A stretch of 9,048 nucleotides of DNA from an uncultured Collinsella sp. (lineage in GTDB: Bacteria > Actinomycetota > Coriobacteriia > Coriobacteriales > Coriobacteriaceae), in the NCBI GenBank assembly GCA_902490245.1, contig CABUDB010000047.1:1-9048 (forward strand), written 5' to 3'. Position numbers and translations under genes: made by a program. The first letter of the stretch is position 1, and the number at the start of each line of letters is the position of its first letter. This document shows positions 1 to 7,395 of this stretch, in pieces. A model generated the notes under the pieces. That model was not told the origin of the DNA. It did not search any database and worked only from the letters and a program-made list of their open reading frames with translations.

Positions 1-59
1 CGCTTACCTGTGCGACAAGCCCATGTAAGCTAGATTTTCATGCTAACCAGGAGCCATCC

Positions 60-917
60 ATGACCGATAGTAGCAAGAGCGCACTTTCCCTCATTAGCAC
101 CCATCAGGGATACAGCGAGTCCGAGCAGCGCATTGTCGACTATATATTGGAGCACCAGTCCGAGGCGCCACGCCTCACGGCGGCTCAGCTCTCGCGCGCC
201 GCCGCCACGTCCGAGGCGACCGTTTCGCGCTTCTGCCGCAAGCTTGGCTTTGGTAGCTTCCGCAGCTTTCAGTTTTCGTTGGCGAGGGATTTGGAAAGCC
301 AGCGTAACGAGGGCCTGACTGACGAGGTCTCGCTCGACAATATGGAGCAGAGCCTCAAGAATATCCTGGCTGCCAAGGTGAGCGAGCTTAATGCGACCAT
401 CGACGGGATCGACCACGATACGCTGGCGGCTGTTGTGCATGCCCTTAAGCATGCAGGGGTTATTGAGTTTGCGGCTGTGGGCAATACGAACGCGGTCGCG
501 CTCGATGCGACGTTTAAGTTTTCGCAGCTGGGCCTGCGCTGCATGGCGAGCACCATTAGCGAGACATCAATCGGCTTTGCGCTCACGTTACGCCCGGGTG
601 ACGTCATCGTGCTTATCTCAAACTCCGGCAAATCGCGCCGATTGAATCGCATGGCAAAAGCGGCTCGCGACTGCGGCGCAACCGTAGTCGTCATCAGCAG
701 TGACAGCAAATCCCCACTCGCGCGCCTCGCCGACTACACCTTTAATACCGTCAATCACGAAGCGTTGCTGACAACGGGTGACTTCGCGTTCTCCAAGATC
801 AGCGCCACGATGATCATCGAAGTCATCTACAACTTCCTGCTGCCCGAGATTAAAGACGCTCGCGAACATATCAGCTACTACGAGGAGCTCATCCAGCCGG
901 ATAAGGTTGTGGAGTAA
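60..917 (+). CDS. MurR/RpiR family transcriptional regulator (HTH_6 + SIS)
   Basis: This 285-residue cytoplasmic protein has the two-domain build of MurR/RpiR regulators, which sense phosphosugars and control sugar or amino-sugar catabolism genes. An N-terminal helix-turn-helix domain spans about residues 5-78, with the recognition region at 41-70 (AAQLSRAAATSEATVSRFCR, then KLGFGSFRSF). A SIS sugar-phosphate-binding domain spans about 120-250. Its first strand and loop are at 133-145 (VIEFAAVGNTNA), and the phosphosugar loop ISNSGKS is at 186-192. The length is typical of the family. The ATG at 60 is chosen because AGGAG (49-53) lies six bases upstream and the HTH begins at the usual distance. 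The frame is open upstream but contains no ATG, GTG or TTG back to the window edge. It stands alone on the + strand and converges on recN. The genes it regulates are not in the window, so the effector sugar cannot be named. The family call is secure; the specific role is unknown. Confidence 0.93.
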   Translation: MTDSSKSALSLISTHQGYSESEQRIVDYILEHQSEAPRLTAAQLSRAAATSEATVSRFCRKLGFGSFRSFQFSLARDLESQRNEGLTDEVSLDNMEQSLKNILAAKVSELNATIDGIDHDTLAAVVHALKHAGVIEFAAVGNTNAVALDATFKFSQLGLRCMASTISETSIGFALTLRPGDVIVLISNSGKSRRLNRMAKAARDCGATVVVISSDSKSPLARLADYTFNTVNHEALLTTGDFAFSKISATMIIEVIYNFLLPEIKDAREHISYYEELIQPDKVVE

Positions 918-925
918 AACGCGAA

Positions 926-958
926 GTGGGACAAAAAATTCAGTCTATTTTGTCCCAC
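926..958. repeat. Perfect 11-bp inverted repeat between convergent genes
   Basis: The arm GTGGGACAAAA (926-936) is repeated in inverse at 948-958, with an 11-base spacer. It sits 8 bases after the regulator stop and 18 bases before the recN stop codon, so RNA from either strand can form the hairpin. That position suggests a bidirectional transcription end or a dispersed palindromic element. Neither strand has a true T-tract immediately after the stem, because the A and T runs lie inside the arms, so a standard intrinsic terminator is not fully supported. The symmetry is seen directly; the function is inferred. Confidence 0.6.
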
Positions 959-976
959 CAACACCGCTGATACGAC

Positions 977-2605
977 CTAACCTCGAGCTTCTTCGAGCAT
1001 CTGCTTGGCGTGCGCCAGGCTTGCCTCGGACTGATCGCCGCTCAACATGCGGGCGATCTCGGCGGTACGCGTTTCGCCGGTTACCTCGTCCAAATGCGTC
1101 TGGGGAACATCGCCCGGTTCCTTGCTGACGACATAATGCTTGTCAGCCATGACGGCGACCTGCGCCAAGTGGGTTACGACAATCACCTGATGCGTAGCGG
1201 CGAGATCTGCCAGCACGCCCGCGAGCGCACGCGCCGTGAAGCCACCGACACCAGCATCGACCTCGTCAAACACCAGCGTATCGACACCGTCCGCGTTACC
1301 GAGGACAACCTTGCTTGCCAGCATGACGCGACTTAACTCGCCGCCCGAGGCAATGCGGCGCAGGGGACGTGGCGTCAAGCCGGCACCGCTGCGGTATAGC
1401 AGCTCGTAGCTCGAAGGACCAACGGGCGTCCACTCAGCACGGGGAAGATCGCGCGACTCCCAGACGAGCTCGGCACTACCCATCTCCAAGCGAGCCATCT
1501 GGCGGCCGACCTCGTGGCAGAAGCGCGGGGCCGCCGTATTGCGAGCGCGCTTAAGTGTCTTGGCAGCGGCAAACAACTCGCGCTCGGCGCGCCCGAGTGC
1601 CTCACGCGCCTTTTTGATCTGCTCATCGCCATCATCGACCAGGGACAGCAGTTCTTGCGAGCGATCGCGCATGGCAAAAACATCGTCCATAGTGGGACCC
1701 CACTGACGCAACAGACCCTTGAGGTCGGAATACCGCTCACGCATGCGAGCGAGCTCGCGCGGGTCGAAGGCGACGCCATCGCGATAGGAACGAAGCTCGT
1801 TCGCGCAATCCTCAAGGGAGATACAGGCATCCGAAAGCGCATCGGCAATGTCGCCCAGTTTGCGATCGACGGTAGCCATGCGGGAAAGTTCTGCCACGGC
1901 GCTGTTCACGGCGTCGAGCGCTCCCCCTTCGGAGGCAAGCGATGCATGGGCATCGTTAGCTGTGGCAACCAGTACCTCGGCATGTTCGGAGCGCGGCAGC
2001 AGTTCCTCGAGTTCCTCATACTCGCCCGGTTTGGGGTCGACCTCGCCGATGCGCTCGAGGGCAAAGCGCGCCTCCTCGACGCGGCTCCCCTGCGCACGCG
2101 AGGCCTCTTCAACACGTCGAACCTCCTTGGCGGCAGCGCGCGATGCCTTAAAGCAGGCGCGGTACGCATCAAGCGCCTCGAGCGCAGAGCGTCCCGCCCA
2201 CGCATCGACCATCGCAACGTGATGCACCGGATCGAGTAAGCGCTGGTGCTCGTGCTGGCCGCACAGATCCATCATCACGCCGACGCGCTCCGAAAGCTCG
2301 CGCACACTGGCGATGCGCCCGTCAATCTTCACGCGGCTGCGGCCCTCGGCAGAAAGGCTGCGCTGCACGGTAAAACCCTCCGTGTCGTGCGGCCCGTCGA
2401 AGAGTCGTGCCTCGACGCTCGCGAGCGCCTCGCCCTCGCGCACCGTCGACGAATCCGCGCGCTCGCCCAAAATAAGTTTGAGGGCCGAGAGCAGCGCGGT
2501 CTTGCCGGCACCGGTCTCGCCGGTCAGGACAGTCAGGCCGGCACTCGGCACCAACGTCGCCTCGCGAATGAGTGCAATGTTAGAAACCTGCAGCTCATCG
2601 ATCAT
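977..2605 (-). CDS. recN: DNA repair protein RecN (SMC-like ATPase)
   Basis: RecN is a cytoplasmic SMC-like ATPase that acts early in double-strand break repair by recombination. The 542-residue protein is full length for the family (about 550). The N-terminal ATPase half has Walker A GETGAGKT at residues 29-36, preceded by the typical opening with LQVSNIALI. The middle, roughly 150-370, is rich in Glu, Arg, Ala and Leu and fits the coiled-coil arms. The C-terminal half has the ABC signature ASGGELSR at 419-426, Walker B LVFDE at 444-448 with VDAGVGG following, and the switch VTH at 477-479. The ATG at 2603-2605 has GGAG (2612-2615) six bases upstream, inside nadK. The gene overlaps the end of nadK by 11 bases, so translation is probably coupled. 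It is the last gene of the efp-to-recN run; nadK or tlyA beside recN is a common arrangement in Gram-positive bacteria. All motifs are intact. Confidence 0.97.
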   Translation of the reverse strand: MIDELQVSNIALIREATLVPSAGLTVLTGETGAGKTALLSALKLILGERADSSTVREGEALASVEARLFDGPHDTEGFTVQRSLSAEGRSRVKIDGRIASVRELSERVGVMMDLCGQHEHQRLLDPVHHVAMVDAWAGRSALEALDAYRACFKASRAAAKEVRRVEEASRAQGSRVEEARFALERIGEVDPKPGEYEELEELLPRSEHAEVLVATANDAHASLASEGGALDAVNSAVAELSRMATVDRKLGDIADALSDACISLEDCANELRSYRDGVAFDPRELARMRERYSDLKGLLRQWGPTMDDVFAMRDRSQELLSLVDDGDEQIKKAREALGRAERELFAAAKTLKRARNTAAPRFCHEVGRQMARLEMGSAELVWESRDLPRAEWTPVGPSSYELLYRSGAGLTPRPLRRIASGGELSRVMLASKVVLGNADGVDTLVFDEVDAGVGGFTARALAGVLADLAATHQVIVVTHLAQVAVMADKHYVVSKEPGDVPQTHLDEVTGETRTAEIARMLSGDQSEASLAHAKQMLEEARG

Positions 2606-3455
2606 GACGGACTCCGTAGAATACGCGGCTCACCGAGTTATAGAAGCTCTCGGGGCCGTAATCCAGCAGCAACACATCTCCGGGCCCGCGGCGCACCGCC
2701 ACGCTCTCAACGGTGCCATCGCAGGTAATAAACTGTCCATCGATAGCGATCGCCGGAACGCTCGGGCGATCATCGGACATAAAGATTTCGACGACATCAC
2801 TCGGCGAGGTCAAAAAGGCACGAGCCTGAATGGTGTGCGGCGCAATGGGTACGCAGACCATGCCCGTATAGTCGGGGCTCACGATGGGGCCACCGGCACT
2901 GAGCGCGTAACCCGTAGAACCAGTCGCCGTGGACACGACCACGCCGTCGCCACGCAGTCGATCGATATGGTGGCCCGACACCGTGATGTCGAACTCGACC
3001 ATATCGGACAGCGGACCGCGGGTAAGCGCCATGTCGTTGAGGGCGAAGGTGCGCACGACATCCTTCGTACCGTCTTCGCGCACGGACACGATATCCGCGG
3101 CGATGGTGGCGCGACGGCTCACGTGCAGCTCGCCGGAAAGGGCGTCGCTCACGACCTGCAGAATGTCGCGCTCCTCGGGGCTCGCAGCAGTTAAAAAGCC
3201 CAGGTGACCATAGGAAAGACCGAGGATAGGAATCTCACGGTAGTTGAGAATGCGGGCGGCGCGCAGCAGCGTGCCGTCGCCGCCGAGCGTAATGACCAGG
3301 CCGGCATCGTCGACATCGGGCGTGCTCTGAATCTTCGAGCGCTGATCGGCCGCCCATGCGACCTCGTAGCCCTGGCGCGTCAGCCAGAGCTCGAGCATCA
3401 GGCCGCTCTCGACCGCCTCTTGCTTGTAGTAATTGGGAACCAGAAAGACCTTCAT
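2595..3455 (-). CDS. nadK: NAD kinase
   Basis: NAD kinase phosphorylates NAD+ at the 2'-hydroxyl of the adenosine ribose to make NADP+, using ATP or polyphosphate, in the cytoplasm. The 286-residue protein carries the defining motifs in order: GGDGT at 58-62 in the Rossmann-like N-terminal domain, and the NE/D motif as Asn140-Asp141. The glycine-rich block runs from about 169 to 190 (GDGVVVSTATGSTGYALSAG), and a C-terminal beta-rich domain includes the AIDGQ segment near 237-241. Length is normal. The ATG at 3453-3455 overlaps the TGA of tlyA in an ATGA junction. Only a weak purine-rich stretch lies upstream, so translational coupling is the likely way it is started. Its 3' end overlaps recN by 11 bases. 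Nothing appears broken. Confidence 0.96.
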   Translation of the reverse strand: MKVFLVPNYYKQEAVESGLMLELWLTRQGYEVAWAADQRSKIQSTPDVDDAGLVITLGGDGTLLRAARILNYREIPILGLSYGHLGFLTAASPEERDILQVVSDALSGELHVSRRATIAADIVSVREDGTKDVVRTFALNDMALTRGPLSDMVEFDITVSGHHIDRLRGDGVVVSTATGSTGYALSAGGPIVSPDYTGMVCVPIAPHTIQARAFLTSPSDVVEIFMSDDRPSVPAIAIDGQFITCDGTVESVAVRRGPGDVLLLDYGPESFYNSVSRVFYGVRHDR

Positions 3456-4264
3456 AGCGTTGCCGCTTTCTCGCTCAAAGCCGATACCTGGGCTTGCAGC
3501 TCGTCATTCGAGCGCTCGCCGGGGGCAAACCTCGTGCCGTACAGGAAAAACTCCACGTTGCCCTTGGCACCATGGATGGGCGACACGCACACGTCAAGTG
3601 GGAACAGGCCCTTGGCGGCAAAGAGCTCAATCGCCGCCACGAGCGTATCGCGGCGGACGGCAGGATCTGTCACGATACCGCCCTCGCCCACCAGCGCTGC
3701 CGGAGCCTCAAACTGCGGCTTTACGAGCGTGCAAAACGAGCCCGAAGGCGCCAGGCACGCCAGCACCGCGTCGATGATATTCGCGATACTCGTAAACGAC
3801 ACATCGCACACGGCCAGGTCGATAACGCCGCCGTAGCCAAGCTCGGGCAGCTGCGTCACGTTGGTGCGCTCATGGAGCGTCACGCGATCGTCTTGGCGCA
3901 GCGACCAATCAAACTGGGCACGACCCACGTCGACCGAAACGACCGTGACGGCACCGCGCTTGAGCAGGCAATCGGTAAAGCCGCCGGTAGAGCAGCCTAC
4001 GTCCAGGCAGGCAAGGCCCGTGGGATCGATACAAAACGCATCGAGCGCACCCTCAAGCTTAAGGCCGCCGCGCCCAACGTACGGAATGCGCCCCTTAACG
4101 TGCAGCGGCAGGCCCGGCGTCACCTTGAGCCCCGGAGAGGTCAAACGCTCACCGCCGCTCGAGACCAAGCCGGCCATAAGAGTGCGAAGGGCATCCGCGC
4201 GATCGGCGCAGATGCCCTGTGAAATCAGTTCGTCATCGAGACGCACGCGTTTCATGAATGCCAT
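3452..4264 (-). CDS. tlyA: TlyA-type rRNA 2'-O-methyltransferase (S4 + FtsJ domains)
   Basis: TlyA proteins are SAM-dependent methyltransferases that 2'-O-methylate cytidines of 23S rRNA and, in some lineages, also 16S rRNA. In mycobacteria the modification underlies capreomycin sensitivity. An N-terminal S4 RNA-binding domain spans about 6-60 (RVRLDDELISQG, then the ADRADALRTLMAG helix). The FtsJ-like fold follows, with SAM motif I LDVGCSTGGFTD at 87-98. The catalytic K-D-K-E set falls at Lys69, Asp154, Lys182 and Glu238, which from memory are the same numbers as in the Mycobacterium tuberculosis enzyme. The ATG at 4262-4264 is preferred because it forms a TGATG junction with the xseB stop, giving 270 residues. 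A TTG one codon upstream (4267) and an ATG three codons downstream (4255) are possible, and no start has a strong Shine-Dalgarno. Some databases label such proteins hemolysins, which is a legacy name. Whether it acts on 16S as well as 23S cannot be decided here. Confidence 0.94.
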   Translation of the reverse strand: MAFMKRVRLDDELISQGICADRADALRTLMAGLVSSGGERLTSPGLKVTPGLPLHVKGRIPYVGRGGLKLEGALDAFCIDPTGLACLDVGCSTGGFTDCLLKRGAVTVVSVDVGRAQFDWSLRQDDRVTLHERTNVTQLPELGYGGVIDLAVCDVSFTSIANIIDAVLACLAPSGSFCTLVKPQFEAPAALVGEGGIVTDPAVRRDTLVAAIELFAAKGLFPLDVCVSPIHGAKGNVEFFLYGTRFAPGERSNDELQAQVSALSEKAATL

Positions 4265-4530
4265 CAACCATTCGTATCCGGGGATGCAGCCTGCCTATCT
4301 TGGGACTCGTTTGCCGCATCCTCATCGTATTCCTGCTCGAGCTTGTCGGCCTCACGCGGCGTCAGCTCAAACTTGTCGACCATATCGACCGCACGGGAGC
4401 CAAGCTCAATCGCCTCGTCAAACAAATCGAGCGATCGCTCCAGGGACGTATCCTTGGAGCGAACGGTGGCGATGATCTGGTCCAGGCGATCCGAGATCTC
4501 ATCGAAGTTACGGACGGAACCCTCTGGCAT
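4264..4530 (-). CDS. xseB: Exodeoxyribonuclease VII small subunit
   Basis: XseB binds the XseA catalytic subunit in several copies to form exonuclease VII, which degrades single-stranded DNA from both ends. The 88-residue protein matches the family in size. The helical hairpin covers about 8-55, with the hallmark pattern FDEISDRLDQII, then SLERSLDLFDEAIELG. The remainder to 88 is an acidic, polar and probably disordered tail. The ATG at 4528-4530 follows the nusB stop by two bases and has GAGGAG (4536-4541) five bases upstream, inside the nusB end. Its stop shares one base with the tlyA start. The catalytic partner xseA, often immediately upstream of xseB, is not in this operon, so it must lie elsewhere if the enzyme is functional. 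Confidence 0.92.
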   Translation of the reverse strand: MPEGSVRNFDEISDRLDQIIATVRSKDTSLERSLDLFDEAIELGSRAVDMVDKFELTPREADKLEQEYDEDAANESQDRQAASPDTNG

Positions 4531-4532
4531 GG

Positions 4533-5126
4533 CTACTCCTCGACGGAGTCGGTGTCGGCCTCGTCGACCTCTGCAGCATCCGCATCCTCGGCCAGCACGC
4601 CTGCGGCAGCCTGAGCGGCGGCAACCTTGGCGGCAGCCTCGGCAGCCTGGGCCTCCTCGCGGGCACGGTCCTCGGCCAGCAGCTCCTGGTACAGGTCCTC
4701 ACCCGGCAACTCCTCGCTGCGAGCGATCTTGCCCAGCACGCCGTTAACAAACTTGGCAGATTGATCGGTACCGTAGGCCTTGGCGATCTCGACGGCCTCG
4801 TTGATGACGATAGCGTCCGAGACCTCCTCGTCGGTGAGGAAGCGCATCTCGTAGACCGCGATGCGCAGAAGGTTGCGGTCGGCACCGGGCATGCGCATAA
4901 GATCCCAGTTCTTGGCGACGGCGCGCAGGGCGCAGTCGATGCGATCGATATGCTCGTAGGCACCGCGGCAAAGCTCCAGCGCATAGGGGTCGAGGGGACC
5001 CTTCGAAATCAGGAAATCGCCCTCGAGGACGCGCTCGAGCGGGCTGTCCGTGGCCTCGGCCTGGAACAGCAGCTGCAGCGCCTGACTGCGGGCAAGCGTG
5101 CGCCCGCGATAAACCTTAAGGCTCAA
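4533..5126 (-). CDS. nusB: Transcription antitermination factor NusB, with long Ala/Glu tail
   Basis: NusB pairs with NusE (ribosomal protein S10) on boxA RNA to prevent early termination, mainly in rRNA operons. The all-helical NusB domain occupies about residues 8-137. It opens with RTLARSQALQLLFQAE and has the typical NLLRIAVYEM segment at 85-94, followed by VINEAVEIAKAYG (107-119) and KFVNGVLGKIAR (125-136). Residues 138-197 form an extra tail rich in Ala, Glu and Asp; most NusB proteins stop at about 130-160. The start is a TTG at 5124-5126. No ATG in frame fits, and AAGGAG (5133-5138) lies exactly six bases upstream, overlapping the asp23 stop region. Gaps to its neighbours are three and two bases. 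Family assignment is strong; the role of the tail is unknown. Confidence 0.95.
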   Translation of the reverse strand: MSLKVYRGRTLARSQALQLLFQAEATDSPLERVLEGDFLISKGPLDPYALELCRGAYEHIDRIDCALRAVAKNWDLMRMPGADRNLLRIAVYEMRFLTDEEVSDAIVINEAVEIAKAYGTDQSAKFVNGVLGKIARSEELPGEDLYQELLAEDRAREEAQAAEAAAKVAAAQAAAGVLAEDADAAEVDEADTDSVEE

Positions 5127-5129
5127 AGG

Positions 5130-5492
5130 TTACTCCTTGGGGAAAACGAGGCCGTCGATGCAAACGTCAACGCGCTCGACCTCGACGCCCACCTGGGCAT
5201 CGATAGCGGCGACCACGGCGGCGCGAACGGCCTCGGCGAGTTTCTTGAACGGATAGCCAAAGAACACCACGACGCGCACGGTGAGCGCAAGCTTGTCGCC
5301 GATGACCTCGGCCTCGACCGCCGGCTCGGAAGCCGGGGCCTTGGACGAGAACATCATGGAGACAAGATTAGTGGCAAGGTCCTTGACGCCAACGGAGGCG
5401 ATGCCCTCGACATCGGACACGGCGCGCGAGACGATGGCGGTCAGAACATCGGGCGAAATACCGATGCCGTCAATCTTGATTTCCTGGGGCAT
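5130..5492 (-). CDS. Asp23/Gls24 family envelope stress response protein
   Basis: This 120-residue protein belongs to the Asp23/Gls24 (DUF322) family. These are abundant small proteins linked to alkaline and cell-envelope stress in Gram-positive bacteria, often held at the membrane through a partner (AmaP). It shows the family pattern: an N-terminal strand with IGISPDVLTAIVSRAVSDVEGI (about 10-31, described in part), and a middle strand block LALTVRVVVFFGYPFKKLAEAV (about 68-89). It closes with GVEVERVDVCIDGLVF (about 102-117). There is no transmembrane segment and no signal peptide, so it is cytoplasmic or peripheral. The ATG at 5490-5492 has AGGAGGA just upstream (5496-5502). Placement just before nusB is a common arrangement for the yqhY-type member in Bacillus-like genomes. 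No AmaP partner gene is visible here. The precise biochemical role is unknown across the family. Confidence 0.9.
   Translation of the reverse strand: MPQEIKIDGIGISPDVLTAIVSRAVSDVEGIASVGVKDLATNLVSMMFSSKAPASEPAVEAEVIGDKLALTVRVVVFFGYPFKKLAEAVRAAVVAAIDAQVGVEVERVDVCIDGLVFPKE
5133..5138 (-). promoter_or_regulatory. Ribosome binding site fixing the TTG start of nusB
   Basis: On the minus strand AAGGAG is followed by six bases and then TTG. It lies inside the last codons of asp23, which ends with TAA right after it. This near-perfect Shine-Dalgarno at ideal spacing is the reason for accepting a TTG initiator for nusB. Confidence 0.8.
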
Positions 5493-5516
5493 GAGTCCTC
5501 CTAGTAAAGTTGGTTG

Positions 5517-6080
5517 CTAGACGCGGGAGACGAACTTGCCGTCGCGAGTGTCAACCTTGATGACCTCGCCCTCGTTGAGGTACATGGGGACCTGGATGAC
5601 AGCGCCGGTGTCGATGGTGGCCGGCTTGGTGGAACCCTGGACGGTATCGCCCTTAAAGCCCGGGTCGGTCTGGACGATGGTGGTCTCGATGAACATCGGC
5701 GGAGTCACGCCCATGAGCTCGTCGTCGGCGAAGAGCAGCTGGCAGGTGTCGTTCTCGCGCAGCCACTTGGAGTTCTCGCCCACCATGTCCTCGGGAACGG
5801 GAACCTGCTCGTAAGACTCATTGTCCATGAAGATGTAGTCGGCACCGTCGTTGTAGAGGTACTGGAACTCACGGGTGGTGAGCATGACGCTCTCGAACTT
5901 GGTACCGGCGTTGCAGGTGTTCTCGACGACACGGCCGCTCTTGATATCGCGGGTCTTGTAGCGCACAAAAGCACCGCCCTTGCCCGGCTTGACGTGCTGG
6001 AACTCGACGATGGTGTAGACCTTGTCCTTAATGCGGAGACCGAGGCCGTTCTTGAAGTCGGCGGTAGAAATGGTAGGCAT
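5517..6080 (-). CDS. efp: Elongation factor P
   Basis: EF-P binds the ribosome between the P and E sites and relieves stalling at consecutive prolines. The 187-residue protein has the normal three beta-barrel domains. The KOW-like domain I spans about 1-63, with the tip loop KPGKGGA at 31-37, which places Lys34 at the position modified in many bacteria. The central OB domain spans about 64-128, and the C-terminal OB domain about 130-187 ends in the usual DTRDGKFVSRV. Which modification enzyme, if any, serves Lys34 cannot be told from this window. The ATG at 6078-6080 is preceded by GAAAGG (6086-6091, minus strand) at good spacing. It is the first gene of the minus-strand run that ends with recN, 24 bases ahead of asp23, and sits behind a TATAAT promoter element. 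Confidence 0.97.
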   Translation of the reverse strand: MPTISTADFKNGLGLRIKDKVYTIVEFQHVKPGKGGAFVRYKTRDIKSGRVVENTCNAGTKFESVMLTTREFQYLYNDGADYIFMDNESYEQVPVPEDMVGENSKWLRENDTCQLLFADDELMGVTPPMFIETTIVQTDPGFKGDTVQGSTKPATIDTGAVIQVPMYLNEGEVIKVDTRDGKFVSRV

Positions 6081-6137
6081 AGCGACCTTTCTTCTTATGG
6101 GCAGAACGCACAGGCGTCCAAATTACATACGACCGAA

Positions 6138-6143
6138 ATTATA
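6138..6143 (-). promoter_or_regulatory. Promoter -10 box (TATAAT) for the efp-recN operon
   Basis: The minus strand reads a perfect TATAAT at 6143-6138, about 58 bases before the efp ATG, giving a leader of roughly 50 bases. The -35 region at about 17 bases upstream (GCTGCA) is a poor match to TTGACA. The element lies between the peptidase terminator and efp, in the only sizeable gap before the seven-gene run, so it is the natural candidate for the operon promoter. Confidence 0.65.
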
Positions 6144-6173
6144 CACTTGCAGACGGCTGCTGCAGCGAGCGCA

Positions 6174-6217
6174 TAAAAAGAGAACGCGGGGCGCCCGAAT
6201 TGCTCCGGACGCCCCGC
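6174..6217 (-). terminator. Intrinsic terminator of the M24 peptidase gene
   Basis: A GC-rich hairpin forms from GCGGGGCG (6186-6193) and CGCCCCGC (6210-6217). One mismatch then precedes three more pairs, closing an 8-base loop at 6198-6205. Read on the minus strand, the stem is followed by a U-rich run ending in CTTTTTA (6174-6180 region). It lies 22 bases after the peptidase stop codon. The polarity fits termination of the peptidase transcript and separates it from the efp operon. Confidence 0.8.
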
Positions 6218-6239
6218 CCCAAAAATCTATCGAAATGGG

Positions 6240-7370
6240 CTAGCAGTCGATGACGTGCAGGTCGTGCGGGGTCTTGGTGAAAGGCTCATAGCCGTTCTCG
6301 GTGACCACGCCGTAGTCCTCCAGGCGCACGCCGCCCACGCCGGGCAGGTACACGCCGGGCTCCATGGTGATAACCGAGCCGACCTCGATGATGTTCTTGC
6401 TGCGGTTGAAGTTGGGCAACTCGTGGATATCGATGCCCACGCCGTGGCCCAAACCATGGTTGTAGTAATCGCCATAGCCGGCATCGCCGATGATCTTCTT
6501 GGAAAGCTTGAAAATGTCGTTGCCCTCGACGCCCGGATGGATGGCGGCGACGCACTCCTCGTGCGTACGGCGCACGAGCGCGTACAGGTCGAGCTGCTCC
6601 TGGGTAGGCTCGCCCATCACGACGGTGCGCGTCATGTCGGAACGATAATCGCAGTAGCCCGCGCCGTAATCCATCAGGACAAAGTCGCCCTTCTCGATCA
6701 CGCGGTCACTCGGCACGGCGTGCGGGTTGGCGGTGTTGGGACCGCTCGCCACGATGGAGCCAAAGGCCAAGCTGTCGGCACCGTTGGCGAACATAAAGTT
6801 CTCGAGCTCGTTGCGAACCTGCTTCTCCGTCATGCCGGGCTTAATAAAGCCGAGCATGTGCTGGAAGGCGGCGTCGGTGATCGACTGCGCGTGGCGCATG
6901 AGCTCGATCTCCTCGGCGTCCTTGATAGCGCGCATCTTACGGATGTCGTCATGCATCAGCGGCAGCATGCAGGCAACGGAGCGGTCCTCCAGACCACGTT
7001 GGATGCCCTGGTAGAAGTTAATCTGCATGTCATCCTCGACGGCGCAGACGCGGCACTTATTGGCCGCGATCTTGCCGGCGACCCAGCCGGGAATGGTGCC
7101 CTCGTCCATGTCGTAGACCCAGGGGCTGCCGGCGGGCGTGTTCTCCTCAAAGCTGTTGAGGTAGCGCGAGTCGGTGTGGAACAGGCACTGGTCTGCCGTA
7201 ATAAACGCGGCGTGCGGGAACTCGAAGGTGTAGTCGAAGACGCCCTTCACGCCCGTGAGCCAACGAAGGTTGGCCTCGTCGCGCACCACAATGGCATCGT
7301 AGCCACGCTCGGCCATCAGGGCACGGACGCGCTCGCTACGACCGGCAGGACCAGCAGCAAACTCAGACAT
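6240..7370 (-). CDS. M24 family metallopeptidase (Xaa-Pro aminopeptidase type)
   Basis: This 376-residue cytoplasmic enzyme has the creatinase/pita-bread fold of Xaa-Pro peptidases, which release the residue before proline or split X-Pro dipeptides. An N-terminal creatinase-like domain spans about 10-145 ([17 protein letters not shown], and LRWLTG near 35-40). The catalytic domain spans about 152-370. All five dinuclear-metal ligands are in place: Asp234 (MDYGAG), Asp245 (RSDMTRT), His309 (GLGHGVG), Glu337 (TMEPG) and Glu351 (RLED). His217 in NPHAVP fits the substrate-binding His. The ATG at 7368-7370 has GAAAGG (7378-7383) seven bases upstream. It is flanked by a promoter-like sequence and leader structure before it and an intrinsic terminator after it, so it is probably transcribed alone. 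Its neighbour efp, which acts on proline stretches, is a frequent companion of such peptidases. Aminopeptidase P versus prolidase specificity cannot be separated from sequence alone. Confidence 0.93.
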   Translation of the reverse strand: MSEFAAGPAGRSERVRALMAERGYDAIVVRDEANLRWLTGVKGVFDYTFEFPHAAFITADQCLFHTDSRYLNSFEENTPAGSPWVYDMDEGTIPGWVAGKIAANKCRVCAVEDDMQINFYQGIQRGLEDRSVACMLPLMHDDIRKMRAIKDAEEIELMRHAQSITDAAFQHMLGFIKPGMTEKQVRNELENFMFANGADSLAFGSIVASGPNTANPHAVPSDRVIEKGDFVLMDYGAGYCDYRSDMTRTVVMGEPTQEQLDLYALVRRTHEECVAAIHPGVEGNDIFKLSKKIIGDAGYGDYYNHGLGHGVGIDIHELPNFNRSKNIIEVGSVITMEPGVYLPGVGGVRLEDYGVVTENGYEPFTKTPHDLHVIDC

Positions 7371-7395
7371 GTAGTTTCCTTTCTTGATGTCCTCA

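Noticed and set aside
2..28. Possible 3' tail of an upstream + strand gene, ending in TAA at 26-28
   Set aside because: Only eight codons are visible, and another frame is also open to TAG at 31-33. That is too short to support a gene.
11..36. Promoter-like boxes TGCGAC and TAGATT before the MurR/RpiR gene
   Set aside because: The matches are weak and the spacing is about 14 bases, too short to support a promoter call.
1514..2239. 241-codon + strand open frame inside recN
   Set aside because: It is a shadow of the RecN coiled-coil region, with no domain and no credible start signal.
3494..4222. 242-codon + strand open frame opposite tlyA
   Set aside because: The antisense tlyA reading has all catalytic residues. 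This frame is Arg/Ala/His-rich with no motif or ribosome site.
4262..4267. TTG at 4267 as the tlyA start
   Set aside because: The adjacent ATG at 4262-4264 gives a TGATG coupling with xseB, and no ribosome site favours the TTG.
5514..6176. 220-codon + strand frame opposite efp
   Set aside because: It is the complement of a clear EF-P gene. Its Val/Leu/Asp/Gly-rich composition is that of an antisense frame.
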